From contig JAJHZJ010000496.1 in NCBI GenBank assembly GCA_023548195.1, positions 7,815,144 through 7,879,143 of the forward strand: a stretch of DNA of 64,000 nucleotides, written 5' to 3'. Within the stretch, counting starts at the first letter, position 1; each line of letters begins with the position of its first letter. This document shows, in pieces, positions 20,022 to 30,254 of the stretch. The notes beneath the pieces are model-generated. The model had not been told where the DNA came from and did no database searches. It saw only the letters and a program-made list of their open reading frames with translations. The translations under genes were made by a program, and so were the position numbers. The stretch comes from Bettongia penicillata ogilbyi (Eukaryota > Chordata > Mammalia > Diprotodontia > Potoroidae).

Positions 20022-20410
20022 AGTGGATATCTAGTTTAACCCATAGCTGAACAAGAATATCTTCTCCAGCTTCCAGTGAGGGGAACCCATTAACCACGTG
20101 AGGAAGGCCATTCCATTTTTGAACAGCTCTCATTGGGAAAGAGGGCTTTCTTGACATCAAGGCAAAATATTATTCTCCAAAATTTCTACTTTATTTTGCC
20201 CCATGGGACAAAGCAAGATAATTCTTCTTCTATATGACAGGACTTTAGGAAATAATTATTGTATCTACCTTAAGCCTTCTCTTCTCCAGACTATCCCATG
20301 ATCCTTTAATCAATACCCACAAGGCATGAACTTGAGACCCTTCACCAACGTAGACTACCTGCTCTGGACCCTCTTCACCCTATCAGTGCTCATTCTAATA
20401 TGTGGTGATC
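20022..20410 (-). mobile_element. L3/CR1-type LINE 3' region, antisense
   Basis: CTTCCAGTGAGGGGAACCC, GGCCATTCCATTTTTGAACA, GCCTTCTCTTCTCCAGACTA, GACCCTTCACCAACG and CTGCTCTGGACCCTCTTCA follow the reverse order of the CR1/L3 3' region. No open reading frame survives. Confidence 0.75.
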
Positions 20411-20754
20411 CGTGGGAATTAGTCACAATTCCATATCTCTGATTCCAGATGTCAGCCACCTTTCCATAGAGGTAGCTATATACCTCTACCTCAGTGGCAT
20501 ACTAACTGAGATGGAAACAGCCTTAAATACACTGACTTTTACTTGTTTAGCCCTTTATTAGCATGTAAAAGTAAGAAAATAATTCTTATTGTGCTTGGGA
20601 GAAACATCCTTTATGTAGATTCAACAGCAGAGCTATTGAACCTCTGACTTCAGTATTACCATTAATCACATCTCAATGGTGAGAAAATCTTAATGGATCT
20701 ATAGGGACAGAGAACATAGCTGTTTCTACATTCTACTCAGACAATCCATACAAA
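20411..20754. other. Unassigned sequence
   Basis: No repeat or gene recognised. Confidence 0.4.
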
Positions 20755-21290
20755 TGAAATGAAATAGTTGAAGGCGGATATTTATTGTCTCTGAAATTTG
20801 TTTTTCACCTTTACGTTAGTGATATGATTCATTATGTCAAAGAATTCCAAGATTGAAATGTTGCACACTTTAAAAAATGCTCACTTTATTTCTCCCTCTA
20901 AATTATCTTTAGATGTTATTAGTGTTTCATAAACCGGAGCAACAGAAATTGAAATGACATTTCTTCCCCTCTCTGTCCCCCGTGCTTGAGTACTGATCCC
21001 ATAACTGATTTTAAAAAAACAACAACATAAAATTAGCATGTAATTATATCATATAAACTCATAATGAAAATATTAGCAATATTGCAAGGGAGAAAATATT
21101 GTTAATTATGGACACGTTAATAAATAAACCTTTTACATCCATTATTATTAATAATAATTCCTAGTGTTTGCTATAGAAGCATCCATCACAATTAACCTGG
21201 CTTGTAATCATTCATTGCTTTCCATAGTTCATCACTTAAAGGATATTCAGGATTGTGATTCATTTTTGTTTCCACTAGACTTGAAAATTT
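20755..21290. promoter_or_regulatory. Candidate conserved non-coding block
   Basis: Over 500 bases with no repeat and dense AT motifs: ATGATTCATTATGTCAAAG, CTCATAATGAAAATATTAGC, GTTAATTATGGACACGTTAA and GGCTTGTAATCATTCATTGC. No coding frame. The regulatory assignment is inferred. Confidence 0.35.
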
Positions 21291-21365
21291 TGATGAGGGA
21301 CAGTGACCCTGTCTCATAGAATTTTAGCTTTCAAAATTATCATGGTGGCCATCTGTTCTGTCCAT

Positions 21366-21490
21366 ATACAAAATGAATGAATGATTACCATACATCAGGC
21401 ACTATGCTAGGCACTGTGTTTAAAATACAAGCAAGCAAGACCGCTGTCACCCTTAAATAGCTTACATGAGGAAAGACAGGAATAATAGCC
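21366..21490 (-). mobile_element. L2 3' end, antisense
   Basis: ATGAATGAATGATTACCATA, CATCAGGCACTATGCTAGGC and TAAATAGCTTACATGAGGAA match the reverse L2 3' region. Confidence 0.75.
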
Positions 21491-21611
21491 AGAAAGAGGG
21501 TCAGAAACAGCTGGGCTTGTAAATAATTAGAAAGTGGATAGGGGCTTGCTTATCCCGACATCCCAGAGACATGGTCTCAGTTGGATGGGAGGGCAATGAA
21601 TTCAGAAAGGT

Positions 21612-21800
21612 CTCTACTGCAACCTGAAGACAAGTTGTAAGCCATCCTTTACTCAAAGACTTCCAATGAGGAGAAACTTATCACTTCAATGCACCTCATT
21701 CTACTTTTGAAAAGCTCTCAAGGTTAGGAAGTCTCTCCCTTCCCTCAACAGGTCTACATTTGTCTAGAGGACAGCTCTTTGCTCCCTGAATTATCTATCT
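21612..21800 (-). mobile_element. L3/CR1 fragment, antisense
   Basis: AGACTTCCAATGAGGAGAAA, CTCATTCTACTTTTGAAAAG, CTCTCAAGGTTAGGAAGTCT and TTGTCTAGAGGACAGC match the same region as at 46.6 kb. Confidence 0.65.
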
Positions 21801-21904
21801 CACTGTGTTCTCACAGCCTATACTCTCTGCCTCTTCTTCCACAGGATTACAGAGTACAGGTAACCAGACTCTGCAATTCCCCTTCCATTTTGACTTTACA
21901 TTTT

Positions 21905-22020
21905 GTCTTTCCCTATTGAAATGTAAACTCTTTGAGGATGAGCACCATCTTGCTTGATTATGTTTGTATCTCTACTGGTTAGCACAGTTCCTGACACTTA
22001 GAACTTCTAAATATTCTATC
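21905..22020 (+). mobile_element. L2 3' end
   Basis: GAAATGTAAACTCTTTGAGG, GCACCATCTTGCTTGATTAT and GTTAGCACAGTTCCTGACAC form the L2 3'UTR in sense. Confidence 0.75.
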
Positions 22021-22054
22021 TTTCTTTGTTTCTTTCTTTCTGTCTGTCTATCTA
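22014..22054. repeat. (TTTC)n/(TGTC)n microsatellite
   Basis: CTATCTTTCTTTGTTTCTTT followed by CTGTCTGTCTATCTA, directly after the L2 end. Confidence 0.8.
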
Positions 22055-22224
22055 ATGTCTATTTCACATCTCTCCATCTTTTCTACAAGAATGAGATATT
22101 TTATCACTTTGCAAAAATCTAGGTCAGCTATATTTACCATGTTCTTTGTCACCCAGGAAATAAAGTTCATCTGCCAGGACTTGTTCTTAATTAAAGTATT
22201 CTGGTTCTCTTTTTTGGATCACAG

Positions 22225-22350
22225 TTCCCCTCATTAGAATATAAATTCCTTAACGAGAGAGGCTGTCTTGCTTGATTGTATTTTATAGATAGTATTTACC
22301 ATAGTGCCTGCCCCATGATAAGTATATAATAAATGCTTTTTCCTTTGTTT
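22225..22350 (+). mobile_element. L2 3' end
   Basis: TAGAATATAAATTCCTTAAC, GAGAGAGGCTGTCTTGCTTG, CATAGTGCCTGCCCCATGAT and ATAATAAATGCTTTTTCC. Confidence 0.75.
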
Positions 22351-22629
22351 AATAGTTTTTCTGAATGCTTACTTAGTAATTCCTTAATAATATGTTTTAG
22401 AACATAGTCAGATATAAAATCAAACTCCACAACCAAGTCTGTTCACTCTATAAAAGATCATTTTTATTGTACATCAAGGTGTCAAGATTTTTTTTTCTTA
22501 TTACCCCTTCTCCTTACAAATCTGTTTTACTGTCCTTTGTAATGTCTACGTATGTATGATGATTCTGCCTTTGTGCCTATAAGACCACATATAATTCAAT
22601 GATATAACATATTTCTTTTCAGTGTTAAC

Positions 22630-22725
22630 TGTATTGAGAACACTGTACTGGGTTCTAGGGATTCAAAGACAAAACAATTCTCTTCCCTTGAGTAGTTTAT
22701 CTTTCAAATGGAGGACGATTGAATT
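22630..22725 (-). mobile_element. L2 3' fragment, antisense
   Basis: GTATTGAGAACACTGTACTG, GGTTCTAGGGATTCAAAGAC and CCCTTGAGTAGTTTATC correspond to the reverse L2 3' region. Confidence 0.6.
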
Positions 22726-23328
22726 GCTCAGCAGAAATTCAAATACTACTTCCAGTCCTGACAAGCCCCTTGAAGGGTCTTTGTACATATTAACTTGGTA
22801 CCTTTCTACTATACTGATGTATCCAGGACACTTCACTTCAAAACTCTTTATGAAACAAAGCTGAAGAGGTGGGAGTTCAGCGAATGTGTGTTACGTGGAA
22901 GAAATGGTAGGTATCAAACATCAGATAACAGCCGCAAATGTCACCAGGCATCGTAACAAAAGTCTAAATCCAGGATTGGAAAATGGCTGGATGGTGGCCT
23001 GACTTCAAAGACTAAATCCAAGACCATGGAAATGAGTAGTTGGAGCTTTAAAAATGAGGAACTAAGCTACATTCAAGAAGATATAAATTCCACTATCCAG
23101 GCCCTTTTCTTAAAAACACCCCAAAGGGCCAAACAGTTAAGTAGGAAAATAGAATAGATATTTGCTCCACTAAAGACCCTAATTTGAAAATATTATTCCT
23201 ATCCCTTTATTTCATTTAAGTAGAATGTAAAGACTAGCATTAGCCTTGCAGGTTATATTGTAATGAAACATTTCTCAAAATAAAGACTTTTCCGTTGTAT
23301 CCTTTCTATATACAGAAAATGGTAGAAT
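22726..23328. other. Unassigned sequence
   Basis: No repeat or gene recognised over 600 bases. Confidence 0.4.
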
Positions 23329-23329
23329 G

Positions 23330-23530
23330 ACACTCACTGTACCAATCACTGGAATCAAGGAGGTTTGGGTTTCTAGTCTTCTTTGAACAGCTAGCTAGCT
23401 GTGTGCTCGAAGGCTAGTGGTTGTTTGAGCCTCTATTTCCTATCTGTAAAATTGTGAAAATAATGTAATGACCTCCTTCTAAACAGGGTTGTCCTGAGGT
23501 TGAAATGGAATAATATATGTAAGGTGGTCA
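23330..23530 (+). mobile_element. MIR SINE
   Basis: GACACTCACTGTACCAATCA, CAGCTAGCTAGCTGTGTGCT, TTTCCTATCTGTAAAATTGT and GGGTTGTCCTGAGGTTGAAA in MIR sense order. Confidence 0.75.
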
Positions 23531-23544
23531 GCTATCTCCGACCT

Positions 23545-23850
23545 TGGAAGCATCCTCCTCTCTCACTCTCTACATCCATCTAGTTGCCAAGCCTTATTGA
23601 TTGTTTCTCCACGGCATCTCTCCCTTCCATCCCCTTCTTTCCTTCTATAACTATATCCTTTGTTAAGAACTTTATCAACTGTGGTTTGATATTATGATAA
23701 TTATAATACTGCCTTTGGTCTATTTGTTTTCAGTTTTCCCTGTCTTAGATTCATCTTTCATACAACTACCTAACTGATATGTCTGAAGCACAATTCTGAC
23801 CATGCCATTCTTGGACTCAAGAAGATCCTCTGGCTCCCTACGGTCTCTAA
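23545..23850 (+). mobile_element. L2 ORF region, sense, decayed
   Basis: CTACATCCATCTAGTTGCCA, GTCTGAAGCACAATTCTGAC, CATGCCATTCTTGGACTCAA and GATCCTCTGGCTCCCTACGG correspond to the C-terminal part of the L2 reverse-transcriptase frame, now full of stops. Confidence 0.6.
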
Positions 23851-24100
23851 GAAATCAATCAATCAATCAGGGGCAGCTAGGTGGGGCAGTAATTAGAACA
23901 CTGGCCTTGGAGTCAGGAGGACCTGAGTTCAAATCTGGCCTCCAATACTTACTAGCTGTGTGATCCTAGGCAAGGCACTTTAACTCCAACTATTCTCTCT
24001 CCCTCAAAAAAAAAGAAATCAATCAAAAAACATTTATTAACTGTATATGTGCTATGTGCCAGATACTATGCTAAATACTAGGATATAAAAAAAAAAACCC
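23851..24100 (-). mobile_element. L2 3' end, antisense, split by a SINE
   Basis: An (ATCA)n end repeat at 23855-23869, then after the SINE ACATTTATTAACTGTATATG, CTATGTGCCAGATACTATGC and TAAATACTAGGATAT. This is the reverse L2 terminus. Confidence 0.7.
23870..24014 (+). mobile_element. Short tRNA-headed SINE with target-site duplication
   Basis: GGGGCAGCTAGGTGGGGCAG head, GAGTTCAAATCTGG B-box at about 23925-23938, CTGTGTGATCCTAGGCAAGG and an A9 tail. The duplicated flank AAGAAATCAATCAA occurs at 23849-23862 and 24013-24026. The clear duplication and low divergence mark it as one of the younger insertions here. Confidence 0.95.
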
Positions 24101-24154
24101 AAAGGAAAAAAAAACAGTCATAGGAGTAGAGTTAGAAGGAACTCCAAAGGCCTT

Positions 24155-24345
24155 TTAAAAATTATTTTTAATTTGTGGAATAAAATAGGCATTTTCAAAA
24201 CATAGTACAATAAAAAGACAATTGTATGAAAGTGTGAATCTACTATGCACAATTTGTTATTCCTTTCAAATATACAACAAAATTATTGTGTGATTTTTTT
24301 TCTTTTCTTCTTTTTTTCTCTTCCTTTTTTCTTATTATCAGGTTG
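24155..24345 (-). mobile_element. L1-type LINE 3'UTR fragment, antisense
   Basis: GCATTTTCAAAACATAGTAC, AATCTACTATGCACAATTTG and TATTCCTTTCAAATATACAA, followed by a T/C-rich run, match my memory of a marsupial L1-lineage 3'UTR in reverse. The exact subfamily is unknown. Confidence 0.5.
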
Positions 24346-24625
24346 GCAGAACATGACGAATTTTAGGGGAATAGCAGGTGTTAAAGACCATCTACCAAAT
24401 CATAAAGAAGTCACAATCTGTGTGAATTGATAGACTGCTTCCACCAATAATATTTCAAATTCTTTAGGTATTGAAATATTTTTGAATCCATGCCATAATG
24501 ACCAATGCTATAATGAGCATTTCCTATATTTTACTATGATTGTTTCAGTTCTAAATGGAGATCCAAAGAGAAATTCAGTAAGAAATGTTCTTTCTTCATT
24601 TATCCAACATGCATCCTTGGACAAA

Positions 24626-24876
24626 TTGATCTCACCTCAGACACTTGATACTCACTAACTGTGTGACCTTGGGCTAGTCACTTAATCCCAATTGCCTCAT
24701 CCTGGTCATATCCAGTCATCCTGATGAATATCTGGTCACTGGATTCAGATAGCCCTGGAGAAGAAATGAGGCTGGTGACCTGCACAGCCTTCCCTCACTC
24801 AAAACAAAGTCAAGTGCAAGTCATGTCATTATTTCTCTGATGGCATGGTCTTCTTTGGCAATGAAGGATGAACACA
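24626..24876 (+). mobile_element. Composite SINE (tRNA-type half plus MAR1-like body)
   Basis: Lacks the extreme head. Carries ACCTCAGACACTTGATACTC, CTGTGTGACCTTGGGCTAGT, GAATATCTGGTCACTGGATT, GAGGCTGGTGACCTGCACAG, AAAACAAAGTCAAGTGCAAG and GGCATGGTCTTCTTTGGCAA. Same architecture as at 58.03 kb. Confidence 0.9.
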
Positions 24877-24985
24877 TTATTCTATGGGGAATGAAAATGG
24901 ACCTATTTCATTGGAGCTCTCTGTGAGGGATTTCCTCTACTAACATAAGTCAGAACCTTCTCTGAAACTTAAAGTCTTAGGGAGT

Positions 24986-25135
24986 CAGAGAAGATCATAG
25001 ACACAGGGCTGGAAATGACCTTCTTGGCAATCACTTGCCCTGTGTCTTGCAATTTGTATGTGTCAGAGGCTGGATTTGAGCCTAGTTTTTCCTGAATCCA
25101 AGGCCAGTTCTCTATCCACTACACTGAGTTGCCTA
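24986..25135 (-). mobile_element. MIR3-type SINE, antisense
   Basis: GATCATAGACACAGGGCTGG, GAGGCTGGATTTGAGCC and CTCTATCCACTACACTGAGT; the middle is shortened. Confidence 0.75.
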
Positions 25136-25145
25136 GATGCATTTA

Positions 25146-25262
25146 ATTCAATTCAACAAGGATTTATTAAATATCTACTATACCCAGTGGGGTAGACTAA
25201 GTATGGTGACAAAAATTAATAGTTCTTGCCCAAAAGGAGCTTCTAACCTATCAGATATACAT
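25146..25262 (-). mobile_element. L2 3' end, antisense
   Basis: TTCAATTCAACAAGGATTTA, TTAAATATCTACTATACCCA and CCCAAAAGGAGCTTCTAACC. Confidence 0.7.
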
Positions 25263-25265
25263 GTA

Positions 25266-25398
25266 AAATTGAGCTAATAATATTTATGATATCTACTTCA
25301 AGGAGTTGTTGAGAGGATCCAGTGAACTAACATATGTAAAGCAGTATTATATAATTACAATGCTCCACATAAATTACAACTATCATCATCATCATAAC
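25266..25398 (+). mobile_element. MIR 3' part ending in (ATC)n
   Basis: GTAAAATTGAGCTAATAATA, GAGTTGTTGAGAGGATCCAG, ATATGTAAAGCAGTATTATA and a terminal TATCATCATCATCAT. Confidence 0.7.
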
Positions 25399-25479
25399 TA
25401 AGGATATTACTGATTAATTTCTTAATTACTCTCAAATTCTGAAGTGACCTCATACTCTAAGTTAAAGGGGAAACTATGT

Positions 25480-25612
25480 ACACATGCCATGTGTCATTTA
25501 CTACCTGTGTGACATTAGGCACATCATTGACCTTGGTTGCACCACCTGTAAAATGGAGAATGGGTGAAGTAGATGATCTGAGAGGGACCTTCCCATTGTA
25601 ATCTGAAGACAT
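25480..25612 (+). mobile_element. MIR3
   Basis: TGTCATTTACTACCTGTGTG, CACCTGTAAAATGGAGAATG and GATGATCTGAGAGGGACCTT match MIR3 in sense to its 3' end. Confidence 0.75.
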
Positions 25613-25719
25613 TTCAACTTTGAATATGTCCTAGGCAATTTTCAGAAATAAATAGTGGAGAAGATCTACCTCTCTACCTCTTCTGTGACCATCACTATGA
25701 AGTAAAGAGAAGAGATATA

Positions 25720-26040
25720 TGGCAATATTCAGATAATGCAAGTTAAAGCAAACCATCAACTGCTTGCTAATGAAAAGGGATTATTTTACGTATGAAGTGA
25801 TCCCAGACATCTGTTTATGCTGCTCTAATTCACTGGATGATTACCTAATTCTCCACTTAATTTAACATGGAAGCAACAGCCTTACAGTTGCAGCTCAGCA
25901 AAGCCGTCATGGACTTTCAAGTGCTAATGAAAAACCAGCTCTAATGAGAGCATTTATTTAGCCACAAAATATCTTGATTTACATTGTTTCTATGGGAATA
26001 AAAGTCATGGGAAGAAGAAGAGGAAAAAAACAGCTTTTTT
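25720..26040. promoter_or_regulatory. Strong candidate conserved non-coding element (homeodomain-type motifs)
   Basis: No repeat is present. GCTAATGA occurs at 25766-25773 and 25923-25930, with a close variant TCTAATGA at 25940-25947. GGATGATTACCTAATTCTCC and TTTATTTAGCC add further TAAT/ATTA cores. Sequence texture resembles vertebrate developmental enhancers. There is no long open frame. Function is inferred only. Confidence 0.45.
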
Positions 26041-26856
26041 AAGGGGGGAAATGATTTCTCTTTTCTTTGATGAAAACAAGTGTTCTGTTTTTAAAGTGTT
26101 TTACCCTCTCCAATTAGCTGTTCCTTAAACCAGGAACCCCTAACTTACCATTTGAGGATCTACCACCACTGTGATTTTAACACTGCCAGCCATGGGGAAA
26201 ACCATGAGTGGTAGCTTTGATGCTGTCTTCTCCACCTCTGAGACCATCCCTGATGGTCAATCTATTCCTATTTAATTATGAGGTTGCAGATTGGAAATGC
26301 AGAGTAGTTTCTCACTGGCAAATGTCAGAGGACCCCTGCCTTATAATAAACTAGTGAGACAAGCCCTTGGCCACCATTACATCTGTGACTGCCAACTATA
26401 CAGGAATTAAAGTCAACACTGGTGAGCCATGAAGCTGTTCTGAAATACATTAAAACCTCACTTCTCCAGAATGCCTGAAGATTAGGGTATTTTGGATACT
26501 GTAGATCTAATTAATTAGGTGTTAGAACTTGTTTCATTTTTTTCTTTTTATATCAACCTTCCAAAACAGTTTTAAATACCTCCCTGACCTAATAAACAAT
26601 ATATTGAACATACTTTCATCTTTTATTGAAGAATCAAAGAGCCTCAGTATGGTTAGTTACATGAACTAAGGTTGACATATTTGGTAGGATACTGTGTTTT
26701 GATTTGTACCAACCTCAGGATATATCCTAATGCCAGTTAGCATAAAATAAATACACAGAAAGAACCATGGTTTATAATAGCTTTGTTTTGTTTTGCCTCT
26801 TTCATATAAAAAAGTTGAGTATGGTACATGAAGCTATACAACAGTGCTTTTCAGTT
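26041..26856. other. Unassigned, mostly repeat-free sequence
   Basis: No repeat or exon is recognised over 800 bases. GATCTAATTAATTAGGTG near 26505 is a TAATTA-rich segment that could extend the neighbouring regulatory candidate. Confidence 0.4.
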
Positions 26857-26857
26857 G

Positions 26858-27094
26858 TTTGTTGTTCAGCTATTTTTCAGTTGTATCTGATTCTTTGTGA
26901 CTTCATTTGGGGTTTTCTTGGCAAAGATACCGGAAGTGGTTTACCATTTCCTTCTCCAGCTCATTTTGCAAATGAGGAAATAGGCAAACAAGGTTAAGAT
27001 ATTTGTCACAATGCTGATAAGTGTATAAAGTCAGATTTAAACTCACATTTTCTAACTCTAGGCGTGGGGTTCTATCCACTGCATCACCCAGCTG
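26858..27094 (-). mobile_element. tRNA-headed SINE, antisense
   Basis: GTTGTATCTGATTCTTTGTG, ATTTGGGGTTTTCTTGGCAA, CATTTCCTTCTCCAGCTCAT, AAAGTCAGATTTAAACTCAC and TCCACTGCATCACCCAGCTG. Confidence 0.9.
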
Positions 27095-27154
27095 TTGATA
27101 ACAGTGTTAACTTTCTGCAAAATTAGTAATTCATCAAAGGCTGCAACCATATTC

Positions 27155-27240
27155 TGAATAAGATCACAGGGAAGGTCTAGAAGGCACCTCAGAGGTCATA
27201 TAATTCCACCCCTTCATTTTTCTTGTCCTCAGGAAATATC
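27155..27240 (-). mobile_element. MIR3 3' end, antisense
   Basis: GGTCTAGAAGGCACCTCAGA followed by GGTCATATAATTCCACCCCT. Confidence 0.65.
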
Positions 27241-27299
27241 ATCATTTCTATCATTATCATGGTTTTTCAACTTTAGCAACACTATTCTTTCTCATATTT

Positions 27300-27362
27300 C
27301 ACTGATTCAACAAATATTTAGTGAGGACCTATGCACAAAGGACTACAGAAAGCATTGTAGGG
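27300..27362 (-). mobile_element. L2 3' end, antisense
   Basis: ACTGATTCAACAAATATTTAG then GAGGACCTATGCACAAAGGA; decayed. Confidence 0.5.
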
Positions 27363-27371
27363 AGGGAAAAG

Positions 27372-27580
27372 GGACAGGCACTGTGCTAAGTGCTGTACAA
27401 ATGTAATCTCCTTTGATTCTCACAACAATGCTGGGAGGGAGGCGTATTATTTTCTCCATTTTACAATTGAGGACACTGAGGCAAACAGAAGTCAAGTGCT
27501 TTGCTCATGATCGCACAGCTAGTAAGTGTCTGAGGCTGGATTTGCACCCAGGTCTTCTGATTTCAAATCCAGATTTATTT
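27372..27580 (-). mobile_element. MIR SINE, antisense
   Basis: CAGGCACTGTGCTAAGTGCT, CTCACAACAATGCTGGGAGG, CATTTTACAATTGAGGACAC, GCACAGCTAGTAAGTGTCTG and GGATTTGCACCCAGGTCTTC; well preserved. Confidence 0.9.
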
Positions 27581-27910
27581 TTTGTCACACTTCTGCAGTT
27601 GACCATGTGAAATTTTTATTGTAATACCTCAGAAAAGTAGAGTGATTACAGACATATACCACTAAAGCCTTTTAGTGACTGCCCTAGATACAATGATTTT
27701 GGGTGAAATGACATTACAATCTAATAGGAGGTAAAGATTGTCTTATAAAAAAGGCACTTAGCTCCGTGGGGACAAATCGTTAATGGTGATTGGTTGAAAG
27801 ATCATTTTGTTGGGGAACATTTTATGGCAAGAGTCAGTGTATGCTTATACCTGTATTTTCGTAAAGAAGATTAGCTTCATTTAAAAAAAAAATTGTCCCA
27901 CATATTTCAG
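27581..27910. other. Unassigned sequence
   Basis: No clear repeat or gene. Confidence 0.4.
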
Positions 27911-27911
27911 A

Positions 27912-28034
27912 TAGAGTCATGTGACATATATAGTGTGCTGAACTTGGAATCAGGTTGATCTCAACTCTATAGCTTTGTGACTATAAGGAAGTTAATCTGA
28001 GCTTCAAGTTGCTCTCAAAAAAAAAAAAAAAAAC
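27912..28034 (+). mobile_element. Short SINE with A18 tail
   Basis: TAGTGTGCTGAACTTGGAAT, CTCAACTCTATAGCTTTGTG and an uninterrupted A run at 28017-28034. It resembles the short tRNA-headed SINE at 23.87 kb but is more diverged. Confidence 0.65.
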
Positions 28035-28049
28035 ATGTGAGTAGACAGA

Positions 28050-28572
28050 TTGTGATGTGTTTGGCATTTAAAGCTATTTACAGTCTGCTTCCAGTCTACC
28101 TATCCAGAGTAATTATACACAGTATCTTCTTGTGAATTCTACAGTCCAGCCAAACTAGTGAATTTGCTGTTTCTCATATGCGACATTTCATTTCTCACCT
28201 CCACACCTTTGCATGAGGTTATCCTCCCACCATGTCTGAAATGTAAGGCCTCTTCATTTTCTCCTCTTAGAATTTCTAGATTTTTTCAAAGTTCATAATC
28301 TTTCAAACTCTATAAAACTTCAAACCCTAAATCCTACACAAGTGTTTTCATAATTCCCTGAGTTTTTGTCATCTATAACTCCAAGGTAATTTTTTGTGAT
28401 TATAATACTTGTATATATTTTCTAGGTATTTACATGTGTTTTTTCTGTTTGCAACAATAGAACATAAGTTCCTCGATGACAGGAATTCTTTTTGCCTTTA
28501 TTTTCACAGAGCCAGGGACATAATACCTGACACATAGTAGGTGCTTAGTAAAGTCTTTATTGATCGATCTGT
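28050..28572 (+). mobile_element. L2 3' region, sense, with complete terminus
   Basis: CTATTTACAGTCTGCTTCCA, GTCCAGCCAAACTAGTGAAT, GTTCCTCGATGACAGGAATT, CTGACACATAGTAGGTGCTT and TATTGATCGATCTG follow L2 from the end of ORF2 to the 3' end. All frames are broken. Confidence 0.85.
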
Positions 28573-28832
28573 CTTAGGTGGAAGCAGTTTACAGGGGTCA
28601 TTAGTCATTTACGCGTATTCCCAATAGTGGTGATGTTTCTAAGCATAGGTAGAGCATTTCATTAAAGACACAAAATTCTTGAAATTAAGAATGTGGGGAA
28701 AAAGCACTTCTTGTGCATCTTCAAAGTAACATTTTGAATTATCCATTGACAAAATTGAAAGTATTTTCCAACAGAGTAGAATCTTCCTTTCATTTCAAAC
28801 TTATCATTGTCATTTTCTTATACTACCATGAA

Positions 28833-29690
28833 TTGTTATTGTTGTGTTCATACTTCATTGCCGAAGAAGACCGTGCCATCAGAGAAATGATGCCATGACT
28901 TGCACTTGACTTTGTTTTGAGTGAGGGAAGGCTGTGCAGGTCACCAGCCTCACTTTCTCTTCCAGAGTCATCTGAATCCAGTGACGAGAGATTCATCAGG
29001 ATGACTGGAGATGGCCCAGGATGCAATGGGAGACCTTGATTCCTTTAGGCCCAAGGTCTGTTCAGATGCTCACTTATGATAAGGCAATGTCCATTCAGTG
29101 AATAGGCCTGTTTAAGAAATAATAAGGGCATGGCCCCTTTAATGAGGCAAAGCAAAATATCTGCATCAGACTGGGAGGGAAGCAGCAACAGTTACTATTG
29201 GTGATCACTCTTAAGCCAGGAGGGTCCAGAATTCAACCCTTAAGAGGAGTTTGGGCAGGGGCCTAGTGTGGTCCAATCTATGAGCTTCAGAGTGCAGTAG
29301 GTTTAGGTTTTGGGAAAGGGAAGGGAAGGGAAGAGAAGAAAAGGGAAAGGAAGGGAAGGAAGGGAAGGGAAAAAGGAAAGGAAAGGAAAGGAAAGGAAAG
29401 GAAAGGAAAGGAAAGGAAAGGAAAAGGAAAGGAAAGGAAAGGAAAGGAAAGGAAAGGAAAGGAAAGGAAAGAAGGAAAGGAAAGGAAAGGAAAGGAAAGG
29501 AAAGAAGGAAAGGAAGAAATCTAGCTGGAAATCTCCAACTAGGCATCCTCTGGCCATCCAAATTTACCTTCCTTTGGAGAGGAGAAGGAAGGGGAGGGGA
29601 GCGGGAGATAGAAGAGGAGGAGCTGAGTTACTGGACTAACTGTGTATAGCTCCATGATGAACAAGAGTCTGAATTGTTGGCAGAACTAGA
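28833..29690 (+). mobile_element. Long MAR1-like SINE, copy A, with expanded purine tract
   Basis: Starts GTTCATACTTCATTGCCGAA, then GATGCCATGACTTGCACTTG, GAGATGGCCCAGGATGCAAT, GGCAATGTCCATTCAGTGAA and a 3' arm with GGAGCTGAGTTACTGGAC. Copy B at 30.26 kb shares the same order including a purine-rich stretch near the 3' end; here that stretch has become a 206-base (GGAAA)n array. Name and orientation are tentative. Confidence 0.75.
29312..29517. repeat. (GGAAA)n pentanucleotide array
   Basis: About 40 units of GGAAA with GGGAA variants at the left end; all purine on the plus strand. Open frames across it on both strands are repeat artefacts. Such homopurine tracts can form triplex DNA. Confidence 0.95.
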
Positions 29691-29754
29691 TAACTTAAAA
29701 ATGGAGGTTCATCCAATCCATGTCTCCAAGTATAAAATCAGCACAGACATCCAA

Positions 29755-30185
29755 TTTATTTAAAAAATTTTAAAATTTTATCTTTTCTTTTTCTCATGTC
29801 ATGCTATTTTTTGCTTAAGCATGTAATTTGACATTCCCCACCCCACAAAAAAAGAATGAATAAAAATGACCCCTCCAATGTAGCAAAGAAGAGTAACTAA
29901 TCAAAACTAATGAGAGCAGCCACATCTGATAGAATATATACCATCCCATATCCACAGTTCACCACCTCTTCAAGGAAAAAAATGGGAGGTGAATTATTCT
30001 GCATCTTCTCTGAATTGGTAATTGCTTCAGCTTTGTTTTACCATTCTTTTCACCTACATTATTATAATCATTGTACATACTATTCTCATTACTTCATCCT
30101 TCATTCATTCATATAAGTCTTCCCAGAAGAAACATCCATTAAAGTGTGTTTGCTATTCTAGAGGTCCCATATATGACCCCTTACT
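29755..30185 (-). mobile_element. L1-lineage LINE 3'UTR, antisense
   Basis: ATAGAATATATACCATCCCA, GTTCACCACCTCTTCAAGGA, TATTATAATCATTGTACATA and TTCATTCATATAAGTCTTCC match my memory of a marsupial L1-type 3'UTR in reverse. It separates MAR1-like copies A and B. No coding sequence remains. Confidence 0.5.
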
Positions 30186-30254
30186 TACAAAAGCATTTCT
30201 GTCTACATCTTTTTTTTTGGGAGGGGGAAGACTATAACTCTTTGCACAAAGACC

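Noticed and set aside
29312..29517. CRISPR-like or satellite array
   Set aside because: Pure short-unit microsatellite with no spacers; the organism is a vertebrate.
29211..29639. Open frames of 84-116 codons on both strands
   Set aside because: They arise only because the (GGAAA)n array has no stop codons in some frames.
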